Shown: positions 1 to 7,375, numbered from the stretch's first letter. The stretch is DNA of 13,131 nt from Bacteroidota bacterium (GCA_006227095.1 SBFZ01000066.1:1-13131); one strand, 5' to 3'. Translations and numbers: made by a program. Notes: a model not told the origin generated them from the sequence alone.

Positions 1-1367
1 TGGCTACTGTAGTGATATTTTTCCAGATCCTTCTCAATAAATGCAGTTGTAAATGTACCTGCCTGGAAGATGGGGTTACGCATCAGCATCCTGAAGAACG
101 GGAGGGTGGTTTTGGTCCCCTTGATCCACACCTTGTCAAGCGCCAGCTTTGTGTTGATTACGGCTTCATGACGATCCTTGCCGGTCACTATCAGCTTGGC
201 AATCATGGAGTCATATGATGCCACGATGGATGAGCCTGCCCTGACGCCGGTGTCAACCCTTATGCCCGGTTCTTCGGGAAAGCTGATCTTTTCAATTTTC
301 CCCGGTGCCGGTGCAAACCCGGCCTGAACATCCTCTGCATTTATACGGCATTCAATGGCCCAGCCGTTCAGCCTGACATCCTCCTGCCTTATTGAAAGCT
401 CTTCACCGGAGGCGACCCGAATCTGCTGTTCAATCAGGTCTATTCCTGTAATCATTTCAGTGACGGGATGTTCAACCTGGATACGGGTGTTCATCTCCAT
501 GAAATAGAAGTTGTGATCGGAATCGAGCAGAAACTCAACTGTTCCTGCCGAAAAATAACCTACAGCCTTTGCTATTCTGACGGCAGTCTCTCCCATTTTT
601 GACCTGAGCTCATCATCAAGGGCAGGGGAGGGGGCCTCTTCAAGCAGTTTCTGGTGCTTGCGCTGTATCGAGCATTCCCTCTCGCCGAGGTGAATGATAT
701 TACCGTGAATATCACCAAGCACCTGAAATTCAATGTGTTTAGGATTCTCGATATATTTCTCGATAAAGACACTGGGGTCATTGAAGGCTTTCTCTGCCTC
801 CCGGCTGGCCAGGATGAACATTTTTTCCATCTCTGACTCCTGCCTGACGATTCTCATCCCACGGCCTCCGCCTCCGGAAGCAGCCTTTATGATGACCGGA
901 TAACCGATCCTGGCAGCATGCCTTACAGCCTCGTCCTCGCTGGCAACACTGCCAGGGGTTCCCATGGCCATGGGAATATTGTGCTTAAGGGCTATCTGCC
1001 GGGCCACGGGTTTGTTGCCCATTTTGTAAATGGCATCCGGTGAAGGGCCGATAAATATGATTCCGTTATCGCGGCATTTCTCTGCAAACCAGGCGTTTTC
1101 AGCCAGGAATCCGTAACCCGGGTGTACCGCATCACTCTTTGTTTTGAGTGCTATCGAGATAAGCTTTTCAACGTCAAGAAATACCGGTATCTCTGCCAGT
1201 TCATCATCTTCCTCATGTATGATATCTGCAAAGGAGAGGTACATGGCGTCAGGTTCCACCGCTGTACGGACCGCAACGGTCTCGATACCCATTTTGCGGG
1301 CGGTTCGCATTATTCGTACTGCAATCTCACCACGGTTAGCAATTAATATTCTTTTTAGCTTTTTCAT
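1..1367 (-). CDS. accC: Biotin carboxylase subunit of an acyl-CoA carboxylase (3' end outside window)
   Basis: Catalyses ATP- and bicarbonate-dependent carboxylation of biotin on a carrier protein, the first half reaction of acetyl/propionyl-CoA carboxylase in the cytosol. The 455 visible codons begin MKKLKRILIANRGEIAVRI, the classic biotin carboxylase N-terminus. They then show HPGYGFLAEN (about residues 82-91), the ATP-grasp glycine loop KAASGGGGRGM (about 161-171), ERECSIQRKHQK (about 229-240), and MEMNTRIQVEHPVTE (about 290-304), which carries the Glu, Asn and Arg catalytic residues. A later CRINAED holds the conserved Arg. All expected active-site residues seem present. The second beta strand reads VAVRTAVEPDA, unlike the usual VYSxAD form. 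The ATG at 1367 is chosen because the conserved motif starts 5 residues after it. It lies 110 bases downstream of the carboxyltransferase gene on the same strand, probably one operon. The C-terminus lies beyond position 1. Confidence 0.95.
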   Translation of the reverse strand, partial: MKKLKRILIANRGEIAVRIMRTARKMGIETVAVRTAVEPDAMYLSFADIIHEEDDELAEIPVFLDVEKLISIALKTKSDAVHPGYGFLAENAWFAEKCRDNGIIFIGPSPDAIYKMGNKPVARQIALKHNIPMAMGTPGSVASEDEAVRHAARIGYPVIIKAASGGGGRGMRIVRQESEMEKMFILASREAEKAFNDPSVFIEKYIENPKHIEFQVLGDIHGNIIHLGERECSIQRKHQKLLEEAPSPALDDELRSKMGETAVRIAKAVGYFSAGTVEFLLDSDHNFYFMEMNTRIQVEHPVTEMITGIDLIEQQIRVASGEELSIRQEDVRLNGWAIECRINAEDVQAGFAPAPGKIEKISFPEEPGIRVDTGVRAGSSIVASYDSMIAKLIVTGKDRHEAVINTKLALDKVWIKGTKTTLPFFRMLMRNPIFQAGTFTTAFIEKDLEKYHYSS

Positions 1368-1376
1368 TCTCAGGTT

Positions 1377-1469
1377 AAAGTCTTCAGTCTACAATTGGCA
1401 GCCGGCAGTTTAAAGTCGAATTTTTATCGTCATCAGCCGACTGCCGACTGGTACTGCTGACTGCCGACT
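1377..1469. repeat. Degenerate heptamer repeats in two opposed blocks
   Basis: In the gap between the two carboxylase genes, five consecutive units of GCCGACT or close variants occupy 1436-1469. They are GCCGACT, GCCGACT, GGTACT (one base short), GCTGACT and GCCGACT. On the other side, 1377-1418 can be cut into 7-base units (AAAGTCT, TCAGTCT, ACAATTG, GCAGCCG, GCAGTTT, AAAGTCG) that resemble rotations of the same heptamer in the opposite orientation. The two blocks could therefore partly pair as an imperfect hairpin in the mRNA. Unit structure is read directly; any role in mRNA processing or stability between the genes is inference. Confidence 0.7.
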
Positions 1470-1477
1470 TCTTTATA

Positions 1478-3034
1478 TTACAAAGGAATATTCCCATGTT
1501 TACGTGACGGCACCTTGACACTCTTGTTGCTGAGTGCAGAGAATGCTGAAAGGAGTTTCTCCCTTGTCTGGGCCGGGTCAATCACCTCGTCTATATAACC
1601 CTTTTCATCTGCAATAAACGGGTTGGCAACCTTTTCGCGGTATTTCTTTACCAGTTCTTTCTTAAGTGCAGCCGGATCCTTCGCTTCGGCGAGCTCTCTC
1701 CGGTACAGTATGGCCACTGCGCCGTCAGGCCCCATCACAGCTATCTCTGCTGATGGCCATGCGAAGTTGAAGTCGCCTCCCATACCCTTGCTGTTCATGA
1801 CTATATAGGCACCTCCGTAGGCTTTGCGCAGGATGACAGTGATCCTGGGGACGGTTGCTTCCGCATAGGCGAAGAGCATCTTTGCCCCGTGTCTGATGAT
1901 CCCGGAGTGTTCCTGGTCTTTTCCCGGAAGGAAACCGGGGACATCCTCAAGGGTAAGGATCGGGATATTGAAGGCATCACAGAACCTGATGAAACGGGCA
2001 CCCTTTGTGGAAGAGTCTATGTCAAGGACTCCGGCCAGCACCTTGGGCTGGTTGGCAACAATACCAATCGTACGTCCCTCCATTCTTCCGAAACCGGTTA
2101 TTATGCTCGGGGCGAACAGCTCGGATGTCTCAAAGAAGCTGTTGCGGTCAACGATGAGGTTAATCACATCACGCACGTCGTAAGCCTTGTTGGTGTCATC
2201 GGGAACGATGTCACGAAGCTTCGGGTTGAAATCAGGTGTATCCTTCTGATAGGATGCTACCGGAGGGTTCTCAAGGTTATTCGACGGGAGGTAGGAGAGG
2301 AACTTTCTCACGGCTATGACAGTGTTCTCCTCATCGTCATAGATCATGTTAGCCACACCGCTCTTACGTGCATGTACCTCGGCACCTCCAAGATCTTCGC
2401 TGCTGATCTCCTCGTTCAGCACTTCACGGACCACGTTAGGTCCTGTAACGAACATGTAGCTCGTGTGACTGGTCATGAAGACCCAGTCAGTCAGGGCAGG
2501 GGCATACACAGCTCCGCCGGCAGCAGGGCCCATTATGACAGATATCTGCGGGATTATCCCTGATGACTGTATGATGTTGTTGAAAATTACCGCATAGCCG
2601 TTGAGGCTGGCAATCCCTTCCTGTATTCTTGCACCCCCTGAGTCATTGATCCCGATGAACGGCGCTCCCATCTTGAGGGCCATCTCCTGAACCTTGGCAA
2701 TCTTGCGTGCATGGACAATCCCGAGTGATCCGCCCATGATTGTGAAGTCCTGCGCAAATGCGAAGACCAGCCTCCCGTCTATCCTTCCGTGTCCGGTGAC
2801 CACGCCGTCACCATAGGCAAGTTCAACTTTGCCAAACTCAACCCCCTGGTCGGAAGGGGTTACGTAGGCGTCAATCTCCTCGAAGGTCCCCTCATCAAAA
2901 AGGAGAGCTATCCTCTCATGAGCCGTAAGTTTTCCCTTGGAGTGCTGTTTCCTGATGCGGTCAGCACTGTATTGCTTCTTCAGGGCCTCTTCCCTTTCAG
3001 TGAACGCCCTGAAATACTTCCCGTTTATATCCAT
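1478..3034 (-). CDS. Acyl-CoA carboxylase carboxyltransferase (beta) subunit, PccB/MmdA family
   Basis: Cytosolic carboxyltransferase that moves the carboxyl group from carboxybiotin to an acyl-CoA (acetyl- or propionyl-CoA), or acts in the decarboxylase direction in methylmalonyl-CoA decarboxylase-type complexes. The 518 residues match the usual length of about 510-530. Crotonase-fold motifs are in order: DSGGARIQEG (131-140), MGPAAGGAVYAP (168-179), EDVPGFLPG (363-371), RKAYGGAYIVMNSKG (403-417) and IAVMGPDGAV (431-440). The two oxyanion-hole glycine pairs (GPAAGG and YGGAY) are intact. The start MDINGKY at 3034 is preferred over an in-frame ATG at 3088, because family members begin near this point and the extra 18 residues overlap the predicted promoter. 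Position 411 is Ile where propionyl-CoA-specific subunits have Asp, so acetyl-CoA or another substrate is possible. The biotin carboxylase gene follows on the same strand. Confidence 0.93.
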   Translation of the reverse strand: MDINGKYFRAFTEREEALKKQYSADRIRKQHSKGKLTAHERIALLFDEGTFEEIDAYVTPSDQGVEFGKVELAYGDGVVTGHGRIDGRLVFAFAQDFTIMGGSLGIVHARKIAKVQEMALKMGAPFIGINDSGGARIQEGIASLNGYAVIFNNIIQSSGIIPQISVIMGPAAGGAVYAPALTDWVFMTSHTSYMFVTGPNVVREVLNEEISSEDLGGAEVHARKSGVANMIYDDEENTVIAVRKFLSYLPSNNLENPPVASYQKDTPDFNPKLRDIVPDDTNKAYDVRDVINLIVDRNSFFETSELFAPSIITGFGRMEGRTIGIVANQPKVLAGVLDIDSSTKGARFIRFCDAFNIPILTLEDVPGFLPGKDQEHSGIIRHGAKMLFAYAEATVPRITVILRKAYGGAYIVMNSKGMGGDFNFAWPSAEIAVMGPDGAVAILYRRELAEAKDPAALKKELVKKYREKVANPFIADEKGYIDEVIDPAQTREKLLSAFSALSNKSVKVPSRKHGNIPL

Positions 3035-3082
3035 AGTTGAGTAGTTGACAAATAGAGAACCGCAAGCATTTAGAAAATGACA

Positions 3083-3094
3083 TGACAAAAGTCA
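3083..3094. promoter_or_regulatory. Palindrome TGACAAAAGTCA overlapping the -7 element (candidate operator)
   Basis: Perfect inverted repeat TGAC-AAAA-GTCA. Read on the minus strand with flanks it is TGTGACTTTTGTCATG, which half resembles a CRP/FNR-superfamily site (TGTGA, 6 bases, TCACA; the right half is only partly matched). It covers the predicted -7 element, so a bound protein would be expected to repress. The palindrome is seen directly; a regulatory role is inferred. Confidence 0.35.
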
Positions 3095-3117
3095 CAATTT
3101 TGCCTCTATTATGCAAA
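3086..3117 (-). promoter_or_regulatory. Predicted Bacteroidota-type promoter of the carboxylase operon
   Basis: On the minus strand a TTTG (complement of 3114-3117) is followed after exactly 20 bases by GACTTTTG (complement of 3086-3093). This matches the Bacteroidota consensus TTTG, 19-21 bases, TAnnTTTG at every fixed position except the first T. Transcription would begin near 3080, giving a leader of about 45 bases before the ATG at 3034. That supports the shorter start for the carboxyltransferase. Two palindromes (3083-3094 and 3122-3135) overlap or flank these elements. Confidence 0.6.
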
Positions 3118-3121
3118 CCTA

Positions 3122-3135
3122 TTTTCGAACGAAAA
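3122..3135. promoter_or_regulatory. Perfect dyad TTTTCG-AA-CGAAAA upstream of the -33 element (candidate operator)
   Basis: A 6-base perfect inverted repeat with a 2-base centre. It lies 4 bases upstream of the predicted -33 TTTG (3114-3117) of the carboxylase operon, centred about 48 bases upstream of the inferred transcription start. The spacing fits an activator or repressor site. A 2-base loop and no following T run make an intrinsic terminator for the upstream esterase gene unlikely. Role inferred from position only. Confidence 0.4.
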
Positions 3136-3190
3136 CAGACAGCAGGCTATTAATGTTTAATATACAGGAAGATAAATGCCGAACAAAATA

Positions 3191-3871
3191 TTATTTTACA
3201 TACTCTTTGATGGCCTCAGCCCATATCCTGTAGCCCTCGTAAGTCAGGTGAAGACCGTCAATGCTGCATTTCCTCGGAAGGTAATTATTGGCGTCAGCCA
3301 TAACGCTGAAGAGGTCTATGTAGGTATATCCGAATTCCGCAGCCAGCTCCTTCAGTATGCCGTTCAGCTCCATTATCTGAGGTGTCTTGTTCGTATGGTT
3401 CAGGGCCATGCCTGTGGCCGGATTAACCGGGAGCACACTTTCAATATATACCAATGTGCGGGGCGTCTCACTTTTTACCCTTTCGAGGATCTTCCTGTAG
3501 TTTGCGGCCACCTCTTCAGGCGTCATGTTGCGTGAAAGATCATTAACCCCGATCATGATGAAAAGCTTTGCCGGCTGAAGCTTCGTGATAGCGCCAAGCC
3601 TGATCAGTATACCCTCGGTAATGTCCGCACTGATGCCACGGTTGATGCACTTTTTATTGCCCAGCAGTTCAGACCACTCCATGCCGTCAGTGATGCTGTT
3701 TCCAAGGAAAACGATCTCATTTTTAATGTCAGGCAGATGATCGTACATATCCTTGCTGTGCCACCAGTACACGGAGAATTTGGAACTGTCAACAGCAACT
3801 GACTGGTTCTGTGACCAGGAAACATGACCTGCGCTCAGCGCAAAAACAATAAACAAGAAATACTTCTTCAT
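3191..3871 (-). CDS. Secreted SGNH/GDSL-family esterase
   Basis: Likely periplasmic or surface hydrolase that removes acyl (often acetyl) groups from a carbohydrate or related ester; the substrate is not decided by sequence. The 226 residues start with a signal peptide MKKYFLFIVFALSAGHVSWS, probably cut before Gln-21. The SGNH blocks are complete: GNSITDG (57-63, nucleophile Ser-59), NRGIS (77-81, Gly-79), GVND (108-111, Asn-110) and DGLHLT (205-210, Asp-205 and His-208). The start at 3871 gives an ATGA overlap with the stop of the upstream kinase gene, so translation is probably coupled. This is the third gene of the transporter-kinase-esterase operon. Family members include PAF-acetylhydrolase-like proteins and sialate/sugar O-acetylesterases. 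The glycan context favours sugar deacetylation, but that is inference. Confidence 0.88.
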   Translation of the reverse strand: MKKYFLFIVFALSAGHVSWSQNQSVAVDSSKFSVYWWHSKDMYDHLPDIKNEIVFLGNSITDGMEWSELLGNKKCINRGISADITEGILIRLGAITKLQPAKLFIMIGVNDLSRNMTPEEVAANYRKILERVKSETPRTLVYIESVLPVNPATGMALNHTNKTPQIMELNGILKELAAEFGYTYIDLFSVMADANNYLPRKCSIDGLHLTYEGYRIWAEAIKEYVK

Positions 3872-4968
3872 CTGACAATATTTTTTACTGTTTGAACCAT
3901 TTCCTCATACTGTGCCTCCATATCGCGCAGAAGGGTCAGCTGAACCCTTACACGTTGCAGGTTATGCTCCTGATACCTGATCTTGTAGTAGTTGTCACCG
4001 TCCAGGTAGTCTGTCAGGAATCGTGTGGCCATTATGTAAGTCAGCAGCTTTGGTGCGAAGGGGAGGTATTCAATTTCTGTGGCGTTAAGGGTATTCCTTG
4101 TCTCGGAGAGGAAGCCCTCGGCATAAGCCCTGTATATCTCAACATCCATTGAAACGGCAGACAGGTCTGTGGAGTCCTCCTCGGCCCTGTTTGTGGCTGT
4201 GCGGATGGCATCACCGAAGTCGTAATGGACATATCCGGGCATCACGGTATCGAGGTCGATGATAAGCAGTGCCCTGTCATTGCTGTCAAAAAGGATATTG
4301 TTGAATTTGGTGTCGTTGTGGGTGATTCTGAGCGGTATCTTCCCCTCAGCCCCGAGCCTGAGGATTGTTTTCATCTCCTCTTCACGCGATATGATCTCTT
4401 CGATCTCCTTGCTTACAGGGGCTGCCCTTCCTGCCGGATCCCTGTCAAGGACGGCATGGAATGTTTCCAGCCGTCTGGCAATATTGTGAAAGTCGGGTAT
4501 CGTTTCATGCAGTGGTTCTCCCGGAAGATCAGCAAGCAGGGCCTGAAATCTCCCGACAATACGTCCTCCCTCGAAGGCTTTGTGCCTTGAATCAACCCGT
4601 TCATATGACCTGTGGTCAGGGATGAAGATGAACATCCTCCAGTAGTGATCTTCTTCGTCGGTGACATAGGATTTTCCCGAGTCCCTTGCCGGAACCAGGT
4701 TAAGGCATTCCCTCTTCAGATCACTGCCCGTGATGGCTGATATTTTTTCCCGCAGGTGTGCCGTAACCCGTTCCATGTTTTCCTGCAGGCTGGGTATGTC
4801 CCGGAAAACGTTGTTGTTAAGCCTCTGCAGGATATAGTCATCACAATCCCGTTCGGCGGTCACGATTCTGTAGGTGTCATGTATATGGCCCGGACCGAAC
4901 GGTCTTCCCTCAGCATAGGTTCCGTCGGCCTTGAAACGGCTGAAAATCTTTTTCAGGTCAGGTTCCAT
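3868..4968 (-). CDS. Sugar kinase of the aminoglycoside phosphotransferase fold, NahK/MdsC-like
   Basis: Cytosolic kinase of 366 residues. It resembles N-acetylhexosamine 1-kinases (NahK of bifidobacteria) and the Bacteroidetes proteins called MdsC, which phosphorylate GlcNAc or GalNAc at C1. The N-lobe has GPGHIHDTYRI (25-35, nucleotide loop) and DYILQRLNNNVF (44-55, with the Gln-Arg-Leu-Asn stretch typical of this group). The catalytic loop ITHNDTKFNNILF (215-227) carries Asp-219 and Asn-224. The metal-binding IDLDTVMPG follows (237-245, Asp-240), then YDFGDAIRT (249-257). No signal peptide is present. It starts 9 bases after the transporter stop and its stop overlaps the esterase start, so the three are one operon. 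Sugar import followed by C1 phosphorylation is the obvious pairing. The exact sugar is not fixed by sequence; choline- or homoserine-kinase-like functions are less likely. Confidence 0.82.
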   Translation of the reverse strand: MEPDLKKIFSRFKADGTYAEGRPFGPGHIHDTYRIVTAERDCDDYILQRLNNNVFRDIPSLQENMERVTAHLREKISAITGSDLKRECLNLVPARDSGKSYVTDEEDHYWRMFIFIPDHRSYERVDSRHKAFEGGRIVGRFQALLADLPGEPLHETIPDFHNIARRLETFHAVLDRDPAGRAAPVSKEIEEIISREEEMKTILRLGAEGKIPLRITHNDTKFNNILFDSNDRALLIIDLDTVMPGYVHYDFGDAIRTATNRAEEDSTDLSAVSMDVEIYRAYAEGFLSETRNTLNATEIEYLPFAPKLLTYIMATRFLTDYLDGDNYYKIRYQEHNLQRVRVQLTLLRDMEAQYEEMVQTVKNIVR

Positions 4969-4977
4969 GCCTGTTTG

Positions 4978-6321
4978 TCATCTTCCCTTCAGCCTGTAGC
5001 CGTGAAGTGAGTACCAGAGGAGGATAAGGTAGCAGGGGAGGCAGACCCAGTAAGCAGCCTGTGTGCTGAAGATATCAGCCATCTTGCCGTAGACAAGCGG
5101 AATGATTGCCCCGCCGACAACGGCCATCACCAGCAGGGCTGAGGCTGTCTTGGTGAAGCGCCCCACCCCGTTGAGAGCCAGTGGCCAGACCGAGGGCCAG
5201 ACCAGGGCATTGGCCAGACCGAGCAGAGCCACGAACAGCACTGTTACCGGGATGGTGAGTGTCACAGCCTGGAAAGTTACAAGGTCCCTGAAGGGCATGG
5301 TTATCTGCTGGCCTGCCGGCGTTAAAACAGCTCCCAGTGTGAAGATGACACCGAGCACGGCTGAGATACGAAGTGCATTGACCTGGGAGAGCATCTTTGG
5401 GATAAAGATGATACCGCAGATGTACCCCACTATCATGCCTAGCATTGTCAGTGAGGTAAAGTATTTGGCAGAAGCCATATCAATACTCAGGGAGTCACCG
5501 TAGCGGATTATGGTATCGCCGGCAATCACTTCCACCCCTACATAGAAGAACAGCGCCACTGCACCAAAGATCATATGAGGGAAATGCCATATGCTTGATT
5601 TATTTGCGTTTGTCTCACCCATGGAGGGTTCCTCGGCATCGGTATCCACTTCCGGAAGGTGTGCAAAGCGAAGCAGCATTCCCAGCGCAACCAGGATGAC
5701 AGCCATGATGATATAGGGGTTGATAACCCTCGTGGCCAGCTGGTCGAGGATGCCTGAACGCACCGCAGCATCCGTTGCTGCCGCAAGTTGCTGATCAAGT
5801 ATGTGAGAGTCCTTCATGATATGTGCTCCGAGGATGATTGGTGCAATAGCCCCGGCAAACTTGTTGGCTATTCCCATCATGCTTATACGCTTGGCAGCAC
5901 TCTCACGGGGACCGATAATCGTAACGTAGGGGTTTGAGGCCGTCTGCAGAAGAGCCATGCCGGTCCCCTGCACAAAGAGGCCGAGCAGGAAGATTGCATA
6001 GTTTCGCGCAAGCGCAGCGGGAATGAATATCAGGGCACCTACCGCCATTACCCAGAGGCCGAGAGACATGCCGTTCTTGAATCCTGTCTTCTTAAGCACT
6101 GCCGATGACGGAAGTGACATCACGAAGTAGGAGATGTAAAAGGCGGTGGTCACAAAGTATGCCTGGAAGTCGGTGAGCTCACAGGCTGTACGGAGAAATG
6201 GTATGAGTATACCGTTGAGCCATGTGATAAACCCGAAGATGAAAAAGAAGATGGCAATAACCGTCATGCCAACGATGTAATTCCTGCGGCTCATCGGGGC
6301 CGCTGCTGCACCTGTAGTCAT
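4978..6321 (-). CDS. FucP/GluP-family sugar permease (major facilitator superfamily)
   Basis: Inner-membrane transporter of 447 residues with about 12 hydrophobic helices and a polar central loop near residues 222-248. Family motifs are WLNGILIPFL (34-43), FYISYFVMSLPS (61-72), LKKTGFKNG (76-84), GLFVQGTGMALLQTASNPYVTIIGP (114-138, in parts), KRISMMGIANK (144-154) and VEVIAGDTIIRYG (263-275). This is the glucose/galactose/N-acetylglucosamine branch of the FucP family common in Bacteroidota. The sites aligned to E. coli FucP Asp-46 and Glu-135 are Gly-37 and Gln-126, so its coupling mechanism should differ from FucP. It is the first gene of an operon with a NahK-like kinase, which points to N-acetylhexosamine import (inference). 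A near-consensus promoter lies 70-100 bases upstream. The ATG at 6321 is the only well-placed start before the first helix. Confidence 0.92.
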   Translation of the reverse strand: MTTGAAAAPMSRRNYIVGMTVIAIFFFIFGFITWLNGILIPFLRTACELTDFQAYFVTTAFYISYFVMSLPSSAVLKKTGFKNGMSLGLWVMAVGALIFIPAALARNYAIFLLGLFVQGTGMALLQTASNPYVTIIGPRESAAKRISMMGIANKFAGAIAPIILGAHIMKDSHILDQQLAAATDAAVRSGILDQLATRVINPYIIMAVILVALGMLLRFAHLPEVDTDAEEPSMGETNANKSSIWHFPHMIFGAVALFFYVGVEVIAGDTIIRYGDSLSIDMASAKYFTSLTMLGMIVGYICGIIFIPKMLSQVNALRISAVLGVIFTLGAVLTPAGQQITMPFRDLVTFQAVTLTIPVTVLFVALLGLANALVWPSVWPLALNGVGRFTKTASALLVMAVVGGAIIPLVYGKMADIFSTQAAYWVCLPCYLILLWYSLHGYRLKGR

Positions 6322-6389
6322 CTTGTTTCAGATATGAATTGATAGTGGTTAGTTAAACCGCAGCTTTCAATAAAGTCACGGCCTCGGTT

Positions 6390-6421
6390 CAAAACTACTC
6401 TTTTTGGAAATAAACTGCAAT
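6390..6421 (-). promoter_or_regulatory. Predicted promoter of the transporter-kinase-esterase operon
   Basis: On the minus strand TAGTTTTG (complement of 6390-6397) is a perfect match to the Bacteroidota -7 element TAnnTTTG. It is preceded at exactly 20 bases by ATTG (complement of 6418-6421, consensus TTTG). The predicted transcription start is near 6383, leaving a leader of about 60 bases before the permease ATG at 6321. This is the best promoter match in the window. Confidence 0.7.
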
Positions 6422-6514
6422 AACACGGATTATTAAAAATTACCCCCGGCACCCACCGTGATATTTGAGCCCGAAGCTTCCGAAACCGGGAAACAAAAAT
6501 GTCACAATTGAACC

Positions 6515-6565
6515 TTTGCCATTTCATCTTTCATCTTTACATTCTGACTGCGAAGTGTTAATTTA
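6515..6565 (+). promoter_or_regulatory. Predicted promoter region for the HAD phosphatase/PNGase unit
   Basis: Two overlapping candidates fit the Bacteroidota consensus. The first is TTTG (6515-6518), 19 bases, then TACATTCT (6538-6545), which matches 6 of 8 positions loosely counted. The second is TTTA (6536-6539 region), about 20 bases, then TAATTTAG (around 6558-6566), with one mismatch in each element. Either would start transcription a short way upstream of the ATG at 6584, divergently from the permease promoter. Which one is used cannot be told from sequence. Confidence 0.4.
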
Positions 6566-6583
6566 GCGCCAGAATTGTGTACA

Positions 6584-7375
6584 ATGAAAAACAAAGAGAT
6601 TATTGAAAGGATAAAGAACAAGAAGGCCTTTATCAGTGACATGGACGGAGTGATTTACCATGGTAACAAGCTTCTTCCCGGAGTTCCGGAATTTGTTGAA
6701 TGGCTTAAAAAGGAGGGAAAGAAGTTCCTGTTCCTTACCAACTCAAGCGAAAGAACCCCGAAGGAGTTGCAGGAAAAAATGTCCAGGCTGGGAATCAATC
6801 TCGATGAAAACGTATTTTATACCAGTGCCCTCGCTACGGCTCAATTCCTTGCTGCCCAAAGGCCTGGAGGTACCGCATACATTATAGGTGAAGCCGGTCT
6901 TATCAATGCAATGTACAATGCCGGTTATACCATGAATAACTATAATCCTGATTATGTGGTTGTCGGCGATACGAGAAGCTATAGCTTCGAAAAGATCGAA
7001 CAGGCCGTCAACCTGGTTCTTAAGGGAGCAAAGCTGATCGGGACAAATCCTGACCTTACAGGACCGGTAGAGAACGGTATCATCCCGGCAACCAAGGCCC
7101 TCATTGCGCCTATTGAGCTTGCCACCGGCAGGCAGGCTTACTTCGTTGGCAAGCCCAACCCGCTTATGATGAGGATAGCCCTGAAGAGAATCGGCTGCTC
7201 AAATGAGGAGACGATAATAATCGGTGACAGAATGGATACTGACATTATTGCAGGGATTGAGTCTGAGATTGATACCCTTCTTGTTCTGACGGGTATTTCA
7301 ACTCTCAAAACCGTTGATAAATTTGCCTACAGGCCGTCATATGTTCTTGACGGGGTTTCTGACCTTGTTGGTTGA
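6584..7375 (+). CDS. HAD-superfamily (IIA) phosphatase, NagD-like
   Basis: Cytosolic phosphatase of 263 residues with the NagD-type C2 cap arrangement. Motif I is SDMDGV (18-23), with nucleophile Asp-19 and acid/base Asp-21. Motif II is LTNSS (51-55), motif III Lys-190 in FVGKPNP (187-193), and motif IV IIGDRMDTDI (212-221). The cap lies between motifs II and III. The family hydrolyses small phosphomonoesters such as nucleoside monophosphates, p-nitrophenyl phosphate or glycolytic side products. E. coli NagD sits in the GlcNAc operon without a proven role in it. The ATG at 6584 is used; an in-frame TTG three codons earlier is less likely. The PNGase-like gene begins only 21 bases after the stop, so they are probably co-transcribed. 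The divergent permease/kinase operon makes a link to amino-sugar metabolism tempting but unproven. Confidence 0.9.
   Translation: MKNKEIIERIKNKKAFISDMDGVIYHGNKLLPGVPEFVEWLKKEGKKFLFLTNSSERTPKELQEKMSRLGINLDENVFYTSALATAQFLAAQRPGGTAYIIGEAGLINAMYNAGYTMNNYNPDYVVVGDTRSYSFEKIEQAVNLVLKGAKLIGTNPDLTGPVENGIIPATKALIAPIELATGRQAYFVGKPNPLMMRIALKRIGCSNEETIIIGDRMDTDIIAGIESEIDTLLVLTGISTLKTVDKFAYRPSYVLDGVSDLVG

Noticed and set aside
1889..2563. Open 224-codon frame on the plus strand opposite the carboxyltransferase
   Set aside because: It lies wholly antisense to a well-conserved gene, has no recognisable domain, and is explained by codon bias of the real gene.
3035..3088. N-terminal extension of the carboxyltransferase from the ATG at 3088
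   Set aside because: The extra 18 residues are not typical of the family and overlap the predicted promoter and transcription start.
6356..6389. Inverted repeat AACCG...CGGTT in the permease leader
   Set aside because: Five pairs around a 24-base loop; expected by chance and not convincing as a riboswitch or operator.
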